DNA of 64,000 bases from Pseudomonadota bacterium (GCA_027487515.1 JAIYDL010000007.1:345203-409202), one strand, 5' to 3'. Shown: positions 50,862 through 59,656, numbered from the stretch's first letter. A program made the numbers and translations. Notes: generated by a model from the letters alone, not told the origin.

Positions 50862-51814
50862 AGGTCGTCGTTGTCTCCGGGCCAACAGCGACTGGCAAAA
50901 CAGACCTCGCCGTCGACCTCGCCCTGCGCTTCGGCGGCGAGGTCGTGAACTTCGATTCGCTCCTATTTTACCGCGAGATCACCATCGGCACGGCCAAGCC
51001 TTCGGTCGAGGAGCAGCGCTCGGTCCCACACCATCTGATCAACGTCCGAAGCATCGCCACTCCCATGAACGCCGCCGACTTCGCCCGCACCGCTCTCCCA
51101 GTGGTAGAGAGCATCTTAGAGCGCGGGGTACCCGTGTTCCTCGTGGGAGGAAGCGGGTTCTATCTCCAGGCCCTCCTCAAGGGGATGTACGACTCCCCGA
51201 CGACACCCGATGACATCCTCCGGCGCTCCGACGAACTCTACCTGAAGTCCGGGATCAGTCCGTTCCGAGACATTCTGCGGGAGCACGATGAGTTGAGCTA
51301 CCAGCGCTACCATGAGAACGACCACTACCGGGTTCGAAGGGCGGTTGAGCACTGGTGGACCACCGGGCAGCCACTTTCCCTGGCCCGGGCCCAAAAAGAT
51401 CAAAACAACCAGAGCCTCGAAGGGCCCACGGTCCATCCCTGGGACCTCCTCCACGTGCACCTCGACGTTCCGAAAGAGGAGCATCGGCAGATCATCGAGC
51501 AGCGCACTGACCGCATGCTCGCCAGAGGGCTTCTCTCAGAGGTCAGAGACCTCCTCGCGTCTGGGTTCACGGGCCAGGAAAAGCCACTCCAGAGTATCGG
51601 CTACAAAGAAGCGGTGGAGTACCTCAGAGGCTCCTCTGGAACTCTCGAGGCCTGCCGAAATCGGATCAACATCTCAACCCGGCAGCTCGCGAAGTCCCAA
51701 AGGACCTGGTTTAACCGGGACAAGATGAAGAGGACTTTCCATCCCCTGAAGGAAAGAGCAGAGCTCTTCCTTCAGGTCGAAAAGTTTTTCTCCGAAGCTA
51801 CGGATCCGGGGTGA
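50858..51814 (+). CDS. miaA: tRNA dimethylallyltransferase MiaA
   Basis: The 318-residue protein begins at GTG overlapping the mutL stop (GTGA). It has the P-loop 'GPTATGKTDLA', 'VNFDSLLFYREITIGTAKPS' (usually D-S-x-Q-x-Y), 'FLVGGSGFYLQALLKG' and 'QSIGYKEAVEYL'. MiaA adds a dimethylallyl group to A37 of tRNAs reading UNN codons. The mutL-miaA pair is common in proteobacteria. The usual 'DSxQVY' reads 'DSLLFY', a substitution of the conserved Gln that deserves a look. Its 3' end overlaps the convergent peroxidase gene by 17 bases. Confidence 0.94.
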   Translation: MKVVVVSGPTATGKTDLAVDLALRFGGEVVNFDSLLFYREITIGTAKPSVEEQRSVPHHLINVRSIATPMNAADFARTALPVVESILERGVPVFLVGGSGFYLQALLKGMYDSPTTPDDILRRSDELYLKSGISPFRDILREHDELSYQRYHENDHYRVRRAVEHWWTTGQPLSLARAQKDQNNQSLEGPTVHPWDLLHVHLDVPKEEHRQIIEQRTDRMLARGLLSEVRDLLASGFTGQEKPLQSIGYKEAVEYLRGSSGTLEACRNRINISTRQLAKSQRTWFNRDKMKRTFHPLKERAELFLQVEKFFSEATDPG

Positions 51815-52829
51815 CCGTCGTGTTGGCCGTTTGCGGAAGCATCGGCATGGTTTGCCTCGGGAACTCTCCGGTGAGAGCGTTCAGGAAAGCCACGATGTCA
51901 GAGACCTGATCATCCTTGAGGTCCATGTCCAACTGAGTCTTGGCCATGACCCGGACGGCTTCGTCCAGGGTTTTCACTTTTCCGTTGTGGAAGTACGGCG
52001 CCGTGAGCGCAACGTTCCGCCACGTCGGGACCCGCCAGTGATTCTTGTCATCGTCTTTCTTGGTCACTTCGTACCGGCCGAGGTCCCCGACGAGGTCGTA
52101 CATCTTGTCATACTTTGACCCCGGGATCTGTGGAAAGGGCTTGTAGTTTCCTTCCCCCATCTTCAGATCGTCCCCGGCCAAATTGACTCCGTCATGGCAG
52201 GACGTACAGCCGATTTCCTGGACGAGTTTCATCCCACGGATCTGCTGGACCGAAAGGGCCTTCTTCTGACCCCGGAGGTAGCGATCGAAGGGTGAGTTCG
52301 GTGTGATGAGGGTTCGCTCATAGGAGGCGATGGCCTTCCCTGCGTTCTGGATCGTCGGAAGCTTCTCCTTAGGAAACGCTTTCTTAAAGGCTTCTACGTA
52401 GCCTGGAATCTGACCGATCCGCTCGATGACCACGTCGTGTGAAGCCATGCCCATCTCGACGGAATTGACGAGGGGCCCGACCGCCTGCTCCTCTAAGGAG
52501 CTCGCCCGGCCGTCCCAAAACTGGACCGTGTGGAACGCTGAGTTCCAGACCGTGGGCGAACCGCGCCCGCCGCGCTGACCTCGGACCCCAACACCCACGG
52601 GTCTTCCGTCGGCTCCGTGAGACATCACATTGTGGCAGGAGTTACAAGAGACCGTGCCGTCCACGGAAAGTCGTGGGTCATGGTAGAGCATTTTCCCGAG
52701 CTCGATCTTCTGCGGAGTCTGGGGATTGTCGGCCGGAATCGGTGGCCGCTCCGGCAGAGGCTTAAACTCCGCGAAAACGGACAAAGAGGTGAGTGCCAGA
52801 AGGCCCAGTGATAGTTTTCTCAGATGCAT
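51798..52829 (-). CDS. Di-heme cytochrome c peroxidase (CcpA/MauG family)
   Basis: The 343-residue protein has a signal peptide ending near 'SLSVFA' and two heme-attachment motifs, 'CNSCH' (62-66) and 'CTSCH' (about 206-210). 'GKMLYHDPRLSVDGTVSCNS' and 'VPTWRNVALTAPYFHNGKVK' are typical of bacterial cytochrome c peroxidases, which reduce hydrogen peroxide in the periplasm using electrons from small cytochromes. AGGAG is found before the ATG. It is divergent from the PpsR-type gene across 97 bases that hold a 15-base palindrome. Convergent overlap with miaA. Confidence 0.93.
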   Translation of the reverse strand: MHLRKLSLGLLALTSLSVFAEFKPLPERPPIPADNPQTPQKIELGKMLYHDPRLSVDGTVSCNSCHNVMSHGADGRPVGVGVRGQRGGRGSPTVWNSAFHTVQFWDGRASSLEEQAVGPLVNSVEMGMASHDVVIERIGQIPGYVEAFKKAFPKEKLPTIQNAGKAIASYERTLITPNSPFDRYLRGQKKALSVQQIRGMKLVQEIGCTSCHDGVNLAGDDLKMGEGNYKPFPQIPGSKYDKMYDLVGDLGRYEVTKKDDDKNHWRVPTWRNVALTAPYFHNGKVKTLDEAVRVMAKTQLDMDLKDDQVSDIVAFLNALTGEFPRQTMPMLPQTANTTVTPDP

Positions 52830-52875
52830 TTAGAACTCCTCTTTAGTAAGATGAAACTGCTCCTATTTTAAGCCC

Positions 52876-52890
52876 GATTCCGTAGGAATC
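52876..52890. promoter_or_regulatory. Palindrome in divergent gap (candidate operator)
   Basis: GATTCC-GTA-GGAATC is a perfect inverted repeat between the divergent peroxidase and PpsR-type genes. A TATACT box lies 20 bases further towards the PpsR-type gene, but a matching -35 is not clear. It is not an FNR site (spacing and core differ). Confidence 0.4.
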
Positions 52891-52926
52891 AAATAGAGAA
52901 TACTTATACTGAAATATAGAAAATTT

Positions 52927-53811
52927 ATGATTCAGGCGAACGACAAGCTCAAGGTCATTGTGATCTCCGACGGAACCGGAGAAACCGCGTCCGCGATCAC
53001 TCGGGCGGCCATGACTCAGTTCCAAGACAAAGAGATCTTCTTCACTCGCTATAAGAACATCCGGACCCGAGAGCAGATCGACGCCATCTTCCAAGAGGCG
53101 GCGATCCACCACGACATCGTGGTCTACACCATCGTCTCCGTCGAGCTCCGGGCCTACATCGCCGAGCTCTCGAAACGAGACCACGTACGGTCCGTCGACG
53201 TGATGGGCCCCCTCCTCACGACATTTTCAAATTTCTTTGAGGCGGAACCCAACTACCAGCCGGGCCTCCTCCACGCCGTGAATGACCAGTACTTCAAGCG
53301 CGTGGCCGCGATCGAATTCACGCTCAATCACGATGACGGTCGGAACATGAACTCCCTCGACGAGGCGGACGTCGTCCTCGTGGGGATCTCGCGGACCTCC
53401 AAGACTCCCCTCTCCATGTACCTCTCCCTCGAGGGGATCAAGACCGTGAATGTTCCCATCGTCATGGGGGTCCCACTGCCGGAGAAATTGTCCCAGATCG
53501 ACCAGCGGAAAATCTTCGGGCTCACCATCGACCCGGACGAGCTCTTCCGCATCCGAAAGAACCGTCTCTCGAGGCTCGGGCTGGCCAAGGACGAAGGCGA
53601 CTACGCGGACATCGCCAAAGTGGCCCAGGAGATCGAATGGGCAACGAGAATTTTTTCGGAGAACAAGCGCTGGCCCGTGTTCAACGTCACCGGCAAGGCG
53701 CTCGAAGAGACGGCCGCCGAAATCATCAAGCTTTTGAACATGCGGAAGGTGAACCGCTTCAAACAGTCAAAGCGCTTCGATGAGCCGAAACCGGACGATG
53801 AGCAAAGCTAG
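52927..53811 (+). CDS. PpsR/PSRP-type bifunctional kinase/pyrophosphorylase (DUF299)
   Basis: The 294-residue protein has the DUF299 pattern: 'ISDGTGETASAITRAAMTQF' at the start, the nucleotide-binding 'GISRTSKTPLSMYLS' near residue 155 and 'KIFGLTIDPDELFRIRKNR'. Members inactivate and reactivate pyruvate phosphate dikinase or PEP synthase by ADP-dependent phosphorylation of a Thr. Neither target gene is in this window, so which of the two it controls is open. The C-terminal 20 residues are a charged tail. It converges on the Ser/Thr kinase gene with three bases between stops. Confidence 0.92.
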   Translation: MIQANDKLKVIVISDGTGETASAITRAAMTQFQDKEIFFTRYKNIRTREQIDAIFQEAAIHHDIVVYTIVSVELRAYIAELSKRDHVRSVDVMGPLLTTFSNFFEAEPNYQPGLLHAVNDQYFKRVAAIEFTLNHDDGRNMNSLDEADVVLVGISRTSKTPLSMYLSLEGIKTVNVPIVMGVPLPEKLSQIDQRKIFGLTIDPDELFRIRKNRLSRLGLAKDEGDYADIAKVAQEIEWATRIFSENKRWPVFNVTGKALEETAAEIIKLLNMRKVNRFKQSKRFDEPKPDDEQS

Positions 53812-53814
53812 AGC

Positions 53815-55764
53815 CTACTCGAGGAAGTGCTTCTTGTTCTCTTCGATGGAGAACTGGACGCGCTTCTCTGTCCCGAGGATCGGATTGACGACCTTCGCCT
53901 GGTAGGTCCCTTCCGGAACCTCGACGTCCTTGAACGGCAACACCCGCTCGACGATCTCCCCCGCTTCTTCGTAGACGAGCTTCGACCCCGCAGCGTAGTT
54001 CTGGGACGTCGTGAGAAGTCCCATGCGGGACGGCTCGAGCTCCGGGACGTTGAGGACCCGGGAGTCCATGTCCTTCGTGAGCGTCATCCGCGTGACGAAG
54101 GAGGTGAACCCGGGTTTGCGGATCGTGATCGTCGTCAATTCATCTAGCGGAATCTCAATCGGCGTTCCAAGGTAATCGATCTTTTTCCCGTTCACGAGGA
54201 CTTCCATCGAGATGCTCACGCCACCTAAGACGACCTTCCCGATCGCTCGAGCTTCCTGAACTTTCGGAAGCGGGGCCCGCCGCACTTTCAGCGGCTTCTC
54301 TGAGGAAATGTCCCTCTGCACGGATTCTCCGTGGATCATCGTGTACAAATTCACACCCACGAGTTCCTGCGTAAACTCTCCGTTCAGGTACGAGATCCCG
54401 GCCAACGAAGCGGCGACGATGAAGAGGAGCGCACCTTTTGACGACGGCTTTTCCTCTTCCGAGTTCAGGTCCTTGCGGCTCATGAGGCGGCTGGAAGTCT
54501 TATCCCTGGTCCGCGGAGTGGGTGATGACACTCGATTCTTGGTCACTCCCTTCGGAGACTGCACGGCCGATTTCCCGAGTTTCTTCGTGGTGGTCTTATC
54601 CGCAAGGCCACTTTTCTCGATGGAAATCTCGAGGGCCTCGGGGTCCACGTTGAACTCGATTTCACGGAGCTTTTCTCGCTCGGGCTCTTTTGGCCCTGCC
54701 GCGGTCGGGCGTCCGGTCGGGATATCCTTCTTACTGATCTTGCCGGTCCGAGACTCCTCGGCCTTCATGTCCTGGATGTACTGGTCGATGTCGAGTTTCC
54801 CGTAATCGACGAACCGCTCTTGGTCCATTTCGATCTCACTCTTAAAGAGTGTGTCGGCGAACCCCTTCAGGTCGGAGGCGTTGAACTCCGGGTACGTCGA
54901 GTACAGAAACCGCACGAGAGCCCGGTTCATCTGATCGAGGTTCTCGTAGCGATGGGCCCTGTCTTTGGAGAGGGCCTTCATCACGATGGCGTCGAGTTCT
55001 TTGGGAACGAGGGGATTGATCTCCGAGGGAGCGATGATCTTACAGGCCTGGATCTGCTTCAGGACGGCCAGGTCATTGTTTGCCTGGAAGAGCTTCCTCG
55101 AACAGAGCATCTCCCAGAGCGTGATACCGACGGCGAACTCATCGTAGCGCGCGTCGAGTTCGTGCCCATCGAGGTACTCGGGGGCGAGGTAGGAGAGCTT
55201 CCCTTTGATCGTCCCGGCCTGGGTGGCCTCGGAGTTCGTGTTCGCCTTCGCGATCCCGAAGTCGATGACCTTCACGGCGCCGTCGTAGGTGAGCATGATG
55301 TTGTGCGGGGAAATGTCTCGGTGAACGATGTTGAAGGGTTTCCCAGAGAGCTTGTCCGTGAACGTGTGGGCGTAGTGCAGCCCGAGGCAAACTTGAGAAA
55401 TGATGTAGCAGGAAATCTCCACCGGGAAGACGACCTTCCGCTCTTTGAGGCGGTCGAGGTACTGTTTTAGGTTCGCCCCATGGATGTACTCCATCGCGGT
55501 GTAGAGCTGACCGTTCGTTTTACCGTAGTCGTAGACCTGCATGATGTTCGGGTGGAGCATCCCGAAGGTGATGTTGAGCTCGTCCTGGAACATGCGAACG
55601 AAGGCTTCGTCGTTAGAAAACTGGGGCTGAACCATCTTCACGGCGACCATTTTGTTCGCCTGCTCGCCGAGGTAGCGGGCACGGCAGATCTTGGCCATCC
55701 CACCGTCAACCAGATGATCCAGAATCAGATATTTTCCGAAACGCTGAAACTTTTTGTCGCTCAT
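53815..55764 (-). CDS. Transmembrane Ser/Thr protein kinase with PEGA-like tail
   Basis: The 649-residue protein has an N-terminal kinase domain (about 10-290): Lys43 in 'VAVKMV', catalytic loop 'HRDISPHN' (148-155), 'DFG' (168-170) and 'APE' (195-197) are present. The loop has Ser-Pro where most Hanks kinases have Lys-x; this variant is common in deltaproteobacteria and related groups. A basic linker, a membrane segment ('GALLFIVAASLAGISYL') and a periplasmic part with a PEGA-like repeat ('GGVSISMEVLVNGKKIDYLG', 'LDELTTITIRKPGF') follow. It could phosphorylate the FHA partner of the diguanylate cyclase, but that is speculation. Confidence 0.92.
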   Translation of the reverse strand: MSDKKFQRFGKYLILDHLVDGGMAKICRARYLGEQANKMVAVKMVQPQFSNDEAFVRMFQDELNITFGMLHPNIMQVYDYGKTNGQLYTAMEYIHGANLKQYLDRLKERKVVFPVEISCYIISQVCLGLHYAHTFTDKLSGKPFNIVHRDISPHNIMLTYDGAVKVIDFGIAKANTNSEATQAGTIKGKLSYLAPEYLDGHELDARYDEFAVGITLWEMLCSRKLFQANNDLAVLKQIQACKIIAPSEINPLVPKELDAIVMKALSKDRAHRYENLDQMNRALVRFLYSTYPEFNASDLKGFADTLFKSEIEMDQERFVDYGKLDIDQYIQDMKAEESRTGKISKKDIPTGRPTAAGPKEPEREKLREIEFNVDPEALEISIEKSGLADKTTTKKLGKSAVQSPKGVTKNRVSSPTPRTRDKTSSRLMSRKDLNSEEEKPSSKGALLFIVAASLAGISYLNGEFTQELVGVNLYTMIHGESVQRDISSEKPLKVRRAPLPKVQEARAIGKVVLGGVSISMEVLVNGKKIDYLGTPIEIPLDELTTITIRKPGFTSFVTRMTLTKDMDSRVLNVPELEPSRMGLLTTSQNYAAGSKLVYEEAGEIVERVLPFKDVEVPEGTYQAKVVNPILGTEKRVQFSIEENKKHFLE

Positions 55765-55867
55765 AACACCTCAGTATCCTATCGGTGCTTAGGCGAAAAT
55801 CTTAACTCGAATGAGGCCCAGAAGAGGGATTGTGGATTACGGCGAAGGGAATCCAAGACCTTAGCGC

Positions 55868-56398
55868 TTAAAGGTTTAGCTCGAGCTGAGTAAAGCTCGG
55901 GAAGTTGATCGAAAGCTTCCGGGTTTTCATGCGCGTCGGTGAGCGCTTGCAGTACCCCGTGATCTTGTAGTTTTGAAGCCGCCAGTCACTGGCCGAAGGG
56001 TGACTCTTGAGCGCAGAGGCGAAGTTATTGAGGACGACGTCGTCGTAGCCGTTGAGCTTCATCTGCTCGCGGAAGGCGACGTGGGAGATCTTGGCGGGGT
56101 CTGCGCTGTAGCCAGCGGTCACGAGCAGGCTCTCACACTTCGTGAAGAACTCTCGCTCCGACGGGGAGAACCATTGGGCAAACGGTGAGTCGAGGCTTGC
56201 TTTCCAAAGAAGCGCGTCGAAGTAAAGTGTCATCCCATGGTACCAGCTCATCCGGCGGAAGAGCAGGACATCGTTCCAAGATTCCTTCTCATTCACTCCC
56301 CCGCGCAGACGAACCTTTCCGGTCGTCGTCTGATTATATGTTTTGTACGCAGCACAACTTGCGAAGGCCGCGAGGGCGAGCAGGAACAACGGCTTCAT
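55868..56398 (-). CDS. Small lipoprotein, unknown
   Basis: The 176-residue protein has a lipoprotein signal 'LLALAAFASCAAY' with Cys15. The body is helical with two further Cys and ends in 'SFTQLELNL'. No motif recognised. Its start overlaps the stop of the lipase-like gene by four bases, so it may be an outer-membrane partner or chaperone of that enzyme, although the lipase-like protein itself has no signal peptide. Confidence 0.72.
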   Translation of the reverse strand: MKPLFLLALAAFASCAAYKTYNQTTTGKVRLRGGVNEKESWNDVLLFRRMSWYHGMTLYFDALLWKASLDSPFAQWFSPSEREFFTKCESLLVTAGYSADPAKISHVAFREQMKLNGYDDVVLNNFASALKSHPSASDWRLQNYKITGYCKRSPTRMKTRKLSINFPSFTQLELNL

Positions 56399-57282
56399 TT
56401 TGTCTCCTTGAGCTTCCGGTCAACCCAGCCTTTCACGGTGGCGAAGATGTCCTGGCGGTCCACTTCGTTCCAGAGCTCGTGATAGTGATCCGGATATTGT
56501 ATGACCTCAGCGGTGTGTTTATCAATCCCATGTGCAAAGAGGAGCGTGCTCGCAGGGTCAACGATCTGATCAGCGCCAGCGACCAGGAAAAGGCTCGGAA
56601 TCCGAAGGTAGTAGGAAAGACCAACAATCCGGTCCGAGGCCTCCACGACTTCCTTGGCCATGCGAACACTCAAGAACTTCGGGATCAAGGTATCGGTGTC
56701 GAAGTCGTTCGCTCGCTCCGCATCTCGGGTGAGATCCTTGCCGGAGTAGATCATGGGCAAGTGAAGCTTTGGAGTCAGACGATCGAGTCTCAGGAGGAGA
56801 GGTCGTGACGCCGCAGCGAGGATCGTCCGAGGCCGAATGCAGGGACTTGAAAACACCAGACCAGAAACGGGGAACGGGTATCCGTAGGCGGGGTCCAAGA
56901 TCCCTGTGAGAGTGATGAGGCCCCCGAGGCTGTGGGCAAGGATGAAGGTCTTCGTCTCAGCATCATTCTTCCCGTGAACGAACTCCCCGACCGTTCGCAG
57001 GTCCTCGACGTAGTCGCGGAAACTTTCGACGTAGGCCCTCGAGCCGCCGCTTCGGCCGTGGCCGGTGTTATCGAACGTCGTCACGGCGACGTCCCGGTAG
57101 CTCCGGAGCAAGAACTCGACGAACTCCGCGTGCCGTCCGGAGTGCTCGACCGCTCCGTGCACGAGGAGAAAATGGATCCTCCGTCGGCCCCGGGAATGAT
57201 GGCGAACGAAGAGCTGCTCTCCCGCGTGGCGCGACGGAAGCAAGAGGTCTTCGGTGGTGGAGGAGACGGCGCGAGCACTCAA
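56395..57282 (-). CDS. Alpha/beta hydrolase, lysophospholipase/monoglyceride-lipase-like
   Basis: The 295-residue protein has 'LLVHGAVEHSGRHAEFVEFL' (oxyanion region), 'TFDNTGHGRSGG' , the nucleophile elbow 'LAHSLGGLI' (Ser) and the late 'YPDHYHELWNEV' (His), with the Asp in 'VAGADQIVDP'. This is the serine-hydrolase layout of monoacylglycerol lipases and lysophospholipases (Hydrolase_4). The start appears to be TTG at 57282, two bases after the PilZ gene. No signal peptide is seen, so it likely acts in the cytoplasm. Cotranscribed with the PilZ protein and a lipoprotein. Confidence 0.88.
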   Translation of the reverse strand: MSARAVSSTTEDLLLPSRHAGEQLFVRHHSRGRRRIHFLLVHGAVEHSGRHAEFVEFLLRSYRDVAVTTFDNTGHGRSGGSRAYVESFRDYVEDLRTVGEFVHGKNDAETKTFILAHSLGGLITLTGILDPAYGYPFPVSGLVFSSPCIRPRTILAAASRPLLLRLDRLTPKLHLPMIYSGKDLTRDAERANDFDTDTLIPKFLSVRMAKEVVEASDRIVGLSYYLRIPSLFLVAGADQIVDPASTLLFAHGIDKHTAEVIQYPDHYHELWNEVDRQDIFATVKGWVDRKLKETK

Positions 57283-57284
57283 CT

Positions 57285-58067
57285 TTAATTGTCTTGAAGG
57301 TATTTCTCGATCGCCCGCTTCGCCTCGTCGGAGAGGCCATGGAAGCGGAACGAGAAGCCACTGTTCCCTTCGAGGATCCGGACGACGACTCCGCTGGCCA
57401 CGAAATGGTACTCGGAGTTCTCCGGGTGAGCGTTGATGGTGATCCGGTCGTTCGAGGCCCCGCGGAAGTCATCCACTAAAACCTGCATGCCTCCGATGGA
57501 GATGTCTCGGCAGATGCCCTCGTAGAAGTTCTTGTTATTCTGAATGAAGAGCCGGGCGATGAAGGGCTTCCGCGCATTCGTCCGACGATCCGACTCCTTG
57601 ATCACCGGTGGGACTTCCTCGAAGATTTCCTGAAAATCAACCACGTCGGCCAGGAGCAGGTAGTCGTCACTTCCCTTGACGAAGATCTCCGTTTTGCCGT
57701 TGATTCGTTTCTCTTTGAAGAGCCGGCGCAAGAGGGACACCGAGTAGGGCCCGTACTCCGTCGCCGGCGCGTTCCGATCGACCCCGACGCGGATGTAGAT
57801 GATGTTCTCGTCAGACCCAAGCTCTCCGAGTCGGACCTCGCGCTTCGCCCGCGGCATCGCTGGCAACTCCGGCGTGGCCTGCGCAGGAGGCGCCGTGGTC
57901 CGAGAAAAGTCTTCGACCTCACGGATCTTCTTCCAGCCCTCGAACCCCTTCTTCCAGACGAAGTCATCGGGGTTGAGCTCACTCTTGCTGATCATGCGCT
58001 CGATGACCTCGATCGCAACGGGCCCGTGTCGGTTTTTATTTTGAACGTAATACCAGTTTTCGGCCAT
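57285..58067 (-). CDS. GYF_2-PilZ c-di-GMP effector
   Basis: The 260-residue protein starts with a GYF_2 domain ('WYYVQNKNRHGPVAIEVIER', 'GFEGWKKIREVEDF'), then a Pro-rich linker and a second related unit ('EYGPYSVSLLRRLFKEKRIN'), then a PilZ domain (about 158-255). The c-di-GMP motifs are complete: R162-x-x-x-R166 and D188-x-S190-x-x-G193. It would bind c-di-GMP and pass the signal through the GYF-like domains, which in other proteins bind proline-rich partners. First gene of a three-gene unit with the lipase-like enzyme and a lipoprotein. Confidence 0.88.
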   Translation of the reverse strand: MAENWYYVQNKNRHGPVAIEVIERMISKSELNPDDFVWKKGFEGWKKIREVEDFSRTTAPPAQATPELPAMPRAKREVRLGELGSDENIIYIRVGVDRNAPATEYGPYSVSLLRRLFKEKRINGKTEIFVKGSDDYLLLADVVDFQEIFEEVPPVIKESDRRTNARKPFIARLFIQNNKNFYEGICRDISIGGMQVLVDDFRGASNDRITINAHPENSEYHFVASGVVVRILEGNSGFSFRFHGLSDEAKRAIEKYLQDN

Positions 58068-58137
58068 GCTATCCTCAACTCACTGAAATGATTGTTTTAT
58101 CTAATCTTACTTCATTCAATAGACTTTAACGGGGACG

Positions 58138-58152
58138 GGGCAAGAATTGCCC
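58138..58152. promoter_or_regulatory. Short inverted repeat in the divergent PilZ / VWA-like gap
   Basis: GGGCAA-GAA-TTGCCC is a perfect inverted repeat 71 bases before the start of the VWA-like lipoprotein gene. It may be an operator; the 155-base gap also holds an AT-rich stretch near 58090-58130 suited to promoters in both directions. Confidence 0.35.
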
Positions 58153-58222
58153 GGGGGTCTGGGTAAAGTATCTGCCCTCTCCCTCCGATGAGACATTGGT
58201 AAACGCCCTTTTAGGTGGAAAT

Positions 58223-59656
58223 ATGAAATTGCAACGGTCAGTCTTTCTCCCCCTCCTCCTACTCCTTGCACTCGCCGGTTGCGGGAGCGATGAGTTCGGC
58301 ACCGCCTCGAAGACGACCAAGCAAGGAGCTGACGCTCTCAAATCCTACTCCTACACTTCCTGCTCGACTTCTACCCTGGTGAAACCGAAGGTTGACGTGC
58401 TCTACCTCGTGGATAACTCGTCGAGCACCTATTACATCGCCTCCGACATCAAGAACGCTCTCAGTCGCACAGTCACCGGACTCTCCACTGCCTTCGATTA
58501 CCGAGTCATCGGGACGCCCCTGTTGGAAACCGCCAACGGGAACGCCGACTACCAGGTCATGACGAACTCCTCGGACCTCTCTGGAATCCCATCTGACAGT
58601 CGACGAATCTCTAGTGCTGGGAGCTTCGATTTCTTCTCCAGATCCCCAGTGAGCGGAGTCGAACGGGGCCTCGAGCGCGCCGGAAGCTTCATCGACACCC
58701 ACAAGAGTTCCTTGATCCGGACTGGGTCCTACCTCATCGTCGTCCTCATCTCCAACGGTCGGGACATGGATGTAGAGGAAGACTCGGGCTTCGGAAACGG
58801 AGAGACGCGGATCAACACGACGAAGTACACCGAGCGCCTCGTGAAGTTCCGTGAACTCCGGACGACCCTGGATTCCAACCAACTTCGACTTTTCTCCGTG
58901 ACCGCCAAGAGCGTCTGCAGCACTGGCTACCGAACGGCCCTGAAATCCTACGTGAAAATGTCGACCGACCTCTACAGCGATTCTGGGGCCCGGGATAACA
59001 ACACTGCCAGAGACAGCTACGACCTCTGCACCAGTGGAGGAATCCGAGGAATCTTCAGCGCCATCAATAGCTCCATCCAGCAGGTCACGCTGCCCCACGA
59101 GTACCGCTACTGGCCCATCACGTTCGCCGAGAATAATGAGCTCGTGTCTCGGGATGAACTCCGAGTCCGAAGGATCAGTCCGAACGGCTCAAGCGTTGAG
59201 CTCACGCGTGATACGGACTGGTTCTATGAAGATCTTGGGTCGGCCCAGTTAATTTACCTCCGGGAAGGTCCAGAACCGGTCCCAGGTCCAGGGGAGCCCT
59301 ACACTGGCCGCCACCTCATCCGATTTGCGAGCCCAGTCATCTACCCAGATTGTGTCCTCGTGACATCGGTCTCACGGACCGAGTACTTCGGCTTCATCGT
59401 TCTCCCGCAGAAGCCTCGCCTTGAAACGGTCAGCGTCCGCATCAATGGAAGAACGATCGCCAAGAGTGACACCAACGGCTGGAGCGACCTCACCGCCAGC
59501 TCCCGAACCCAGAACATAAAAGTCCCCTACCCCGCCGCTGGAGACGAAAACCCACCGGTCATCCGCACCGGGTTCATGCTCCAGCTCAACGGCTCGACGA
59601 ACTACTACAAGTCCGGGGACAACGTAGAAGTGAACTACTTACCCGCTGGGATCTAG
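58223..59656 (+). CDS. VWA-like lipoprotein
   Basis: ATG 58223 with AGGTGG upstream gives a lipoprotein signal 'LLLLLALAGCGSDEF'; the nine extra codons of the track ORF are rejected. The 477-residue protein then has a von Willebrand A-like region: 'DVLYLVDNSSSTYYI' provides a D-x-S-x-S metal site, and 'YLIVVLISNGRDMDVEED' a later strand with acidic residues. The C-terminal 180 residues are beta-rich, Ig-like ('RLETVSVRINGRTIAKSDTN'). Such proteins usually mediate adhesion or protein binding at the surface. It overlaps the convergent cNMP gene by four bases. Confidence 0.82.
   Translation: MKLQRSVFLPLLLLLALAGCGSDEFGTASKTTKQGADALKSYSYTSCSTSTLVKPKVDVLYLVDNSSSTYYIASDIKNALSRTVTGLSTAFDYRVIGTPLLETANGNADYQVMTNSSDLSGIPSDSRRISSAGSFDFFSRSPVSGVERGLERAGSFIDTHKSSLIRTGSYLIVVLISNGRDMDVEEDSGFGNGETRINTTKYTERLVKFRELRTTLDSNQLRLFSVTAKSVCSTGYRTALKSYVKMSTDLYSDSGARDNNTARDSYDLCTSGGIRGIFSAINSSIQQVTLPHEYRYWPITFAENNELVSRDELRVRRISPNGSSVELTRDTDWFYEDLGSAQLIYLREGPEPVPGPGEPYTGRHLIRFASPVIYPDCVLVTSVSRTEYFGFIVLPQKPRLETVSVRINGRTIAKSDTNGWSDLTASSRTQNIKVPYPAAGDENPPVIRTGFMLQLNGSTNYYKSGDNVEVNYLPAGI

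Noticed and set aside
52876-52890. FNR box at the cytochrome peroxidase gene
   Set aside because: The palindrome has core GATTCC-GTA-GGAATC; an FNR box needs TTGAT-N4-ATCAA.
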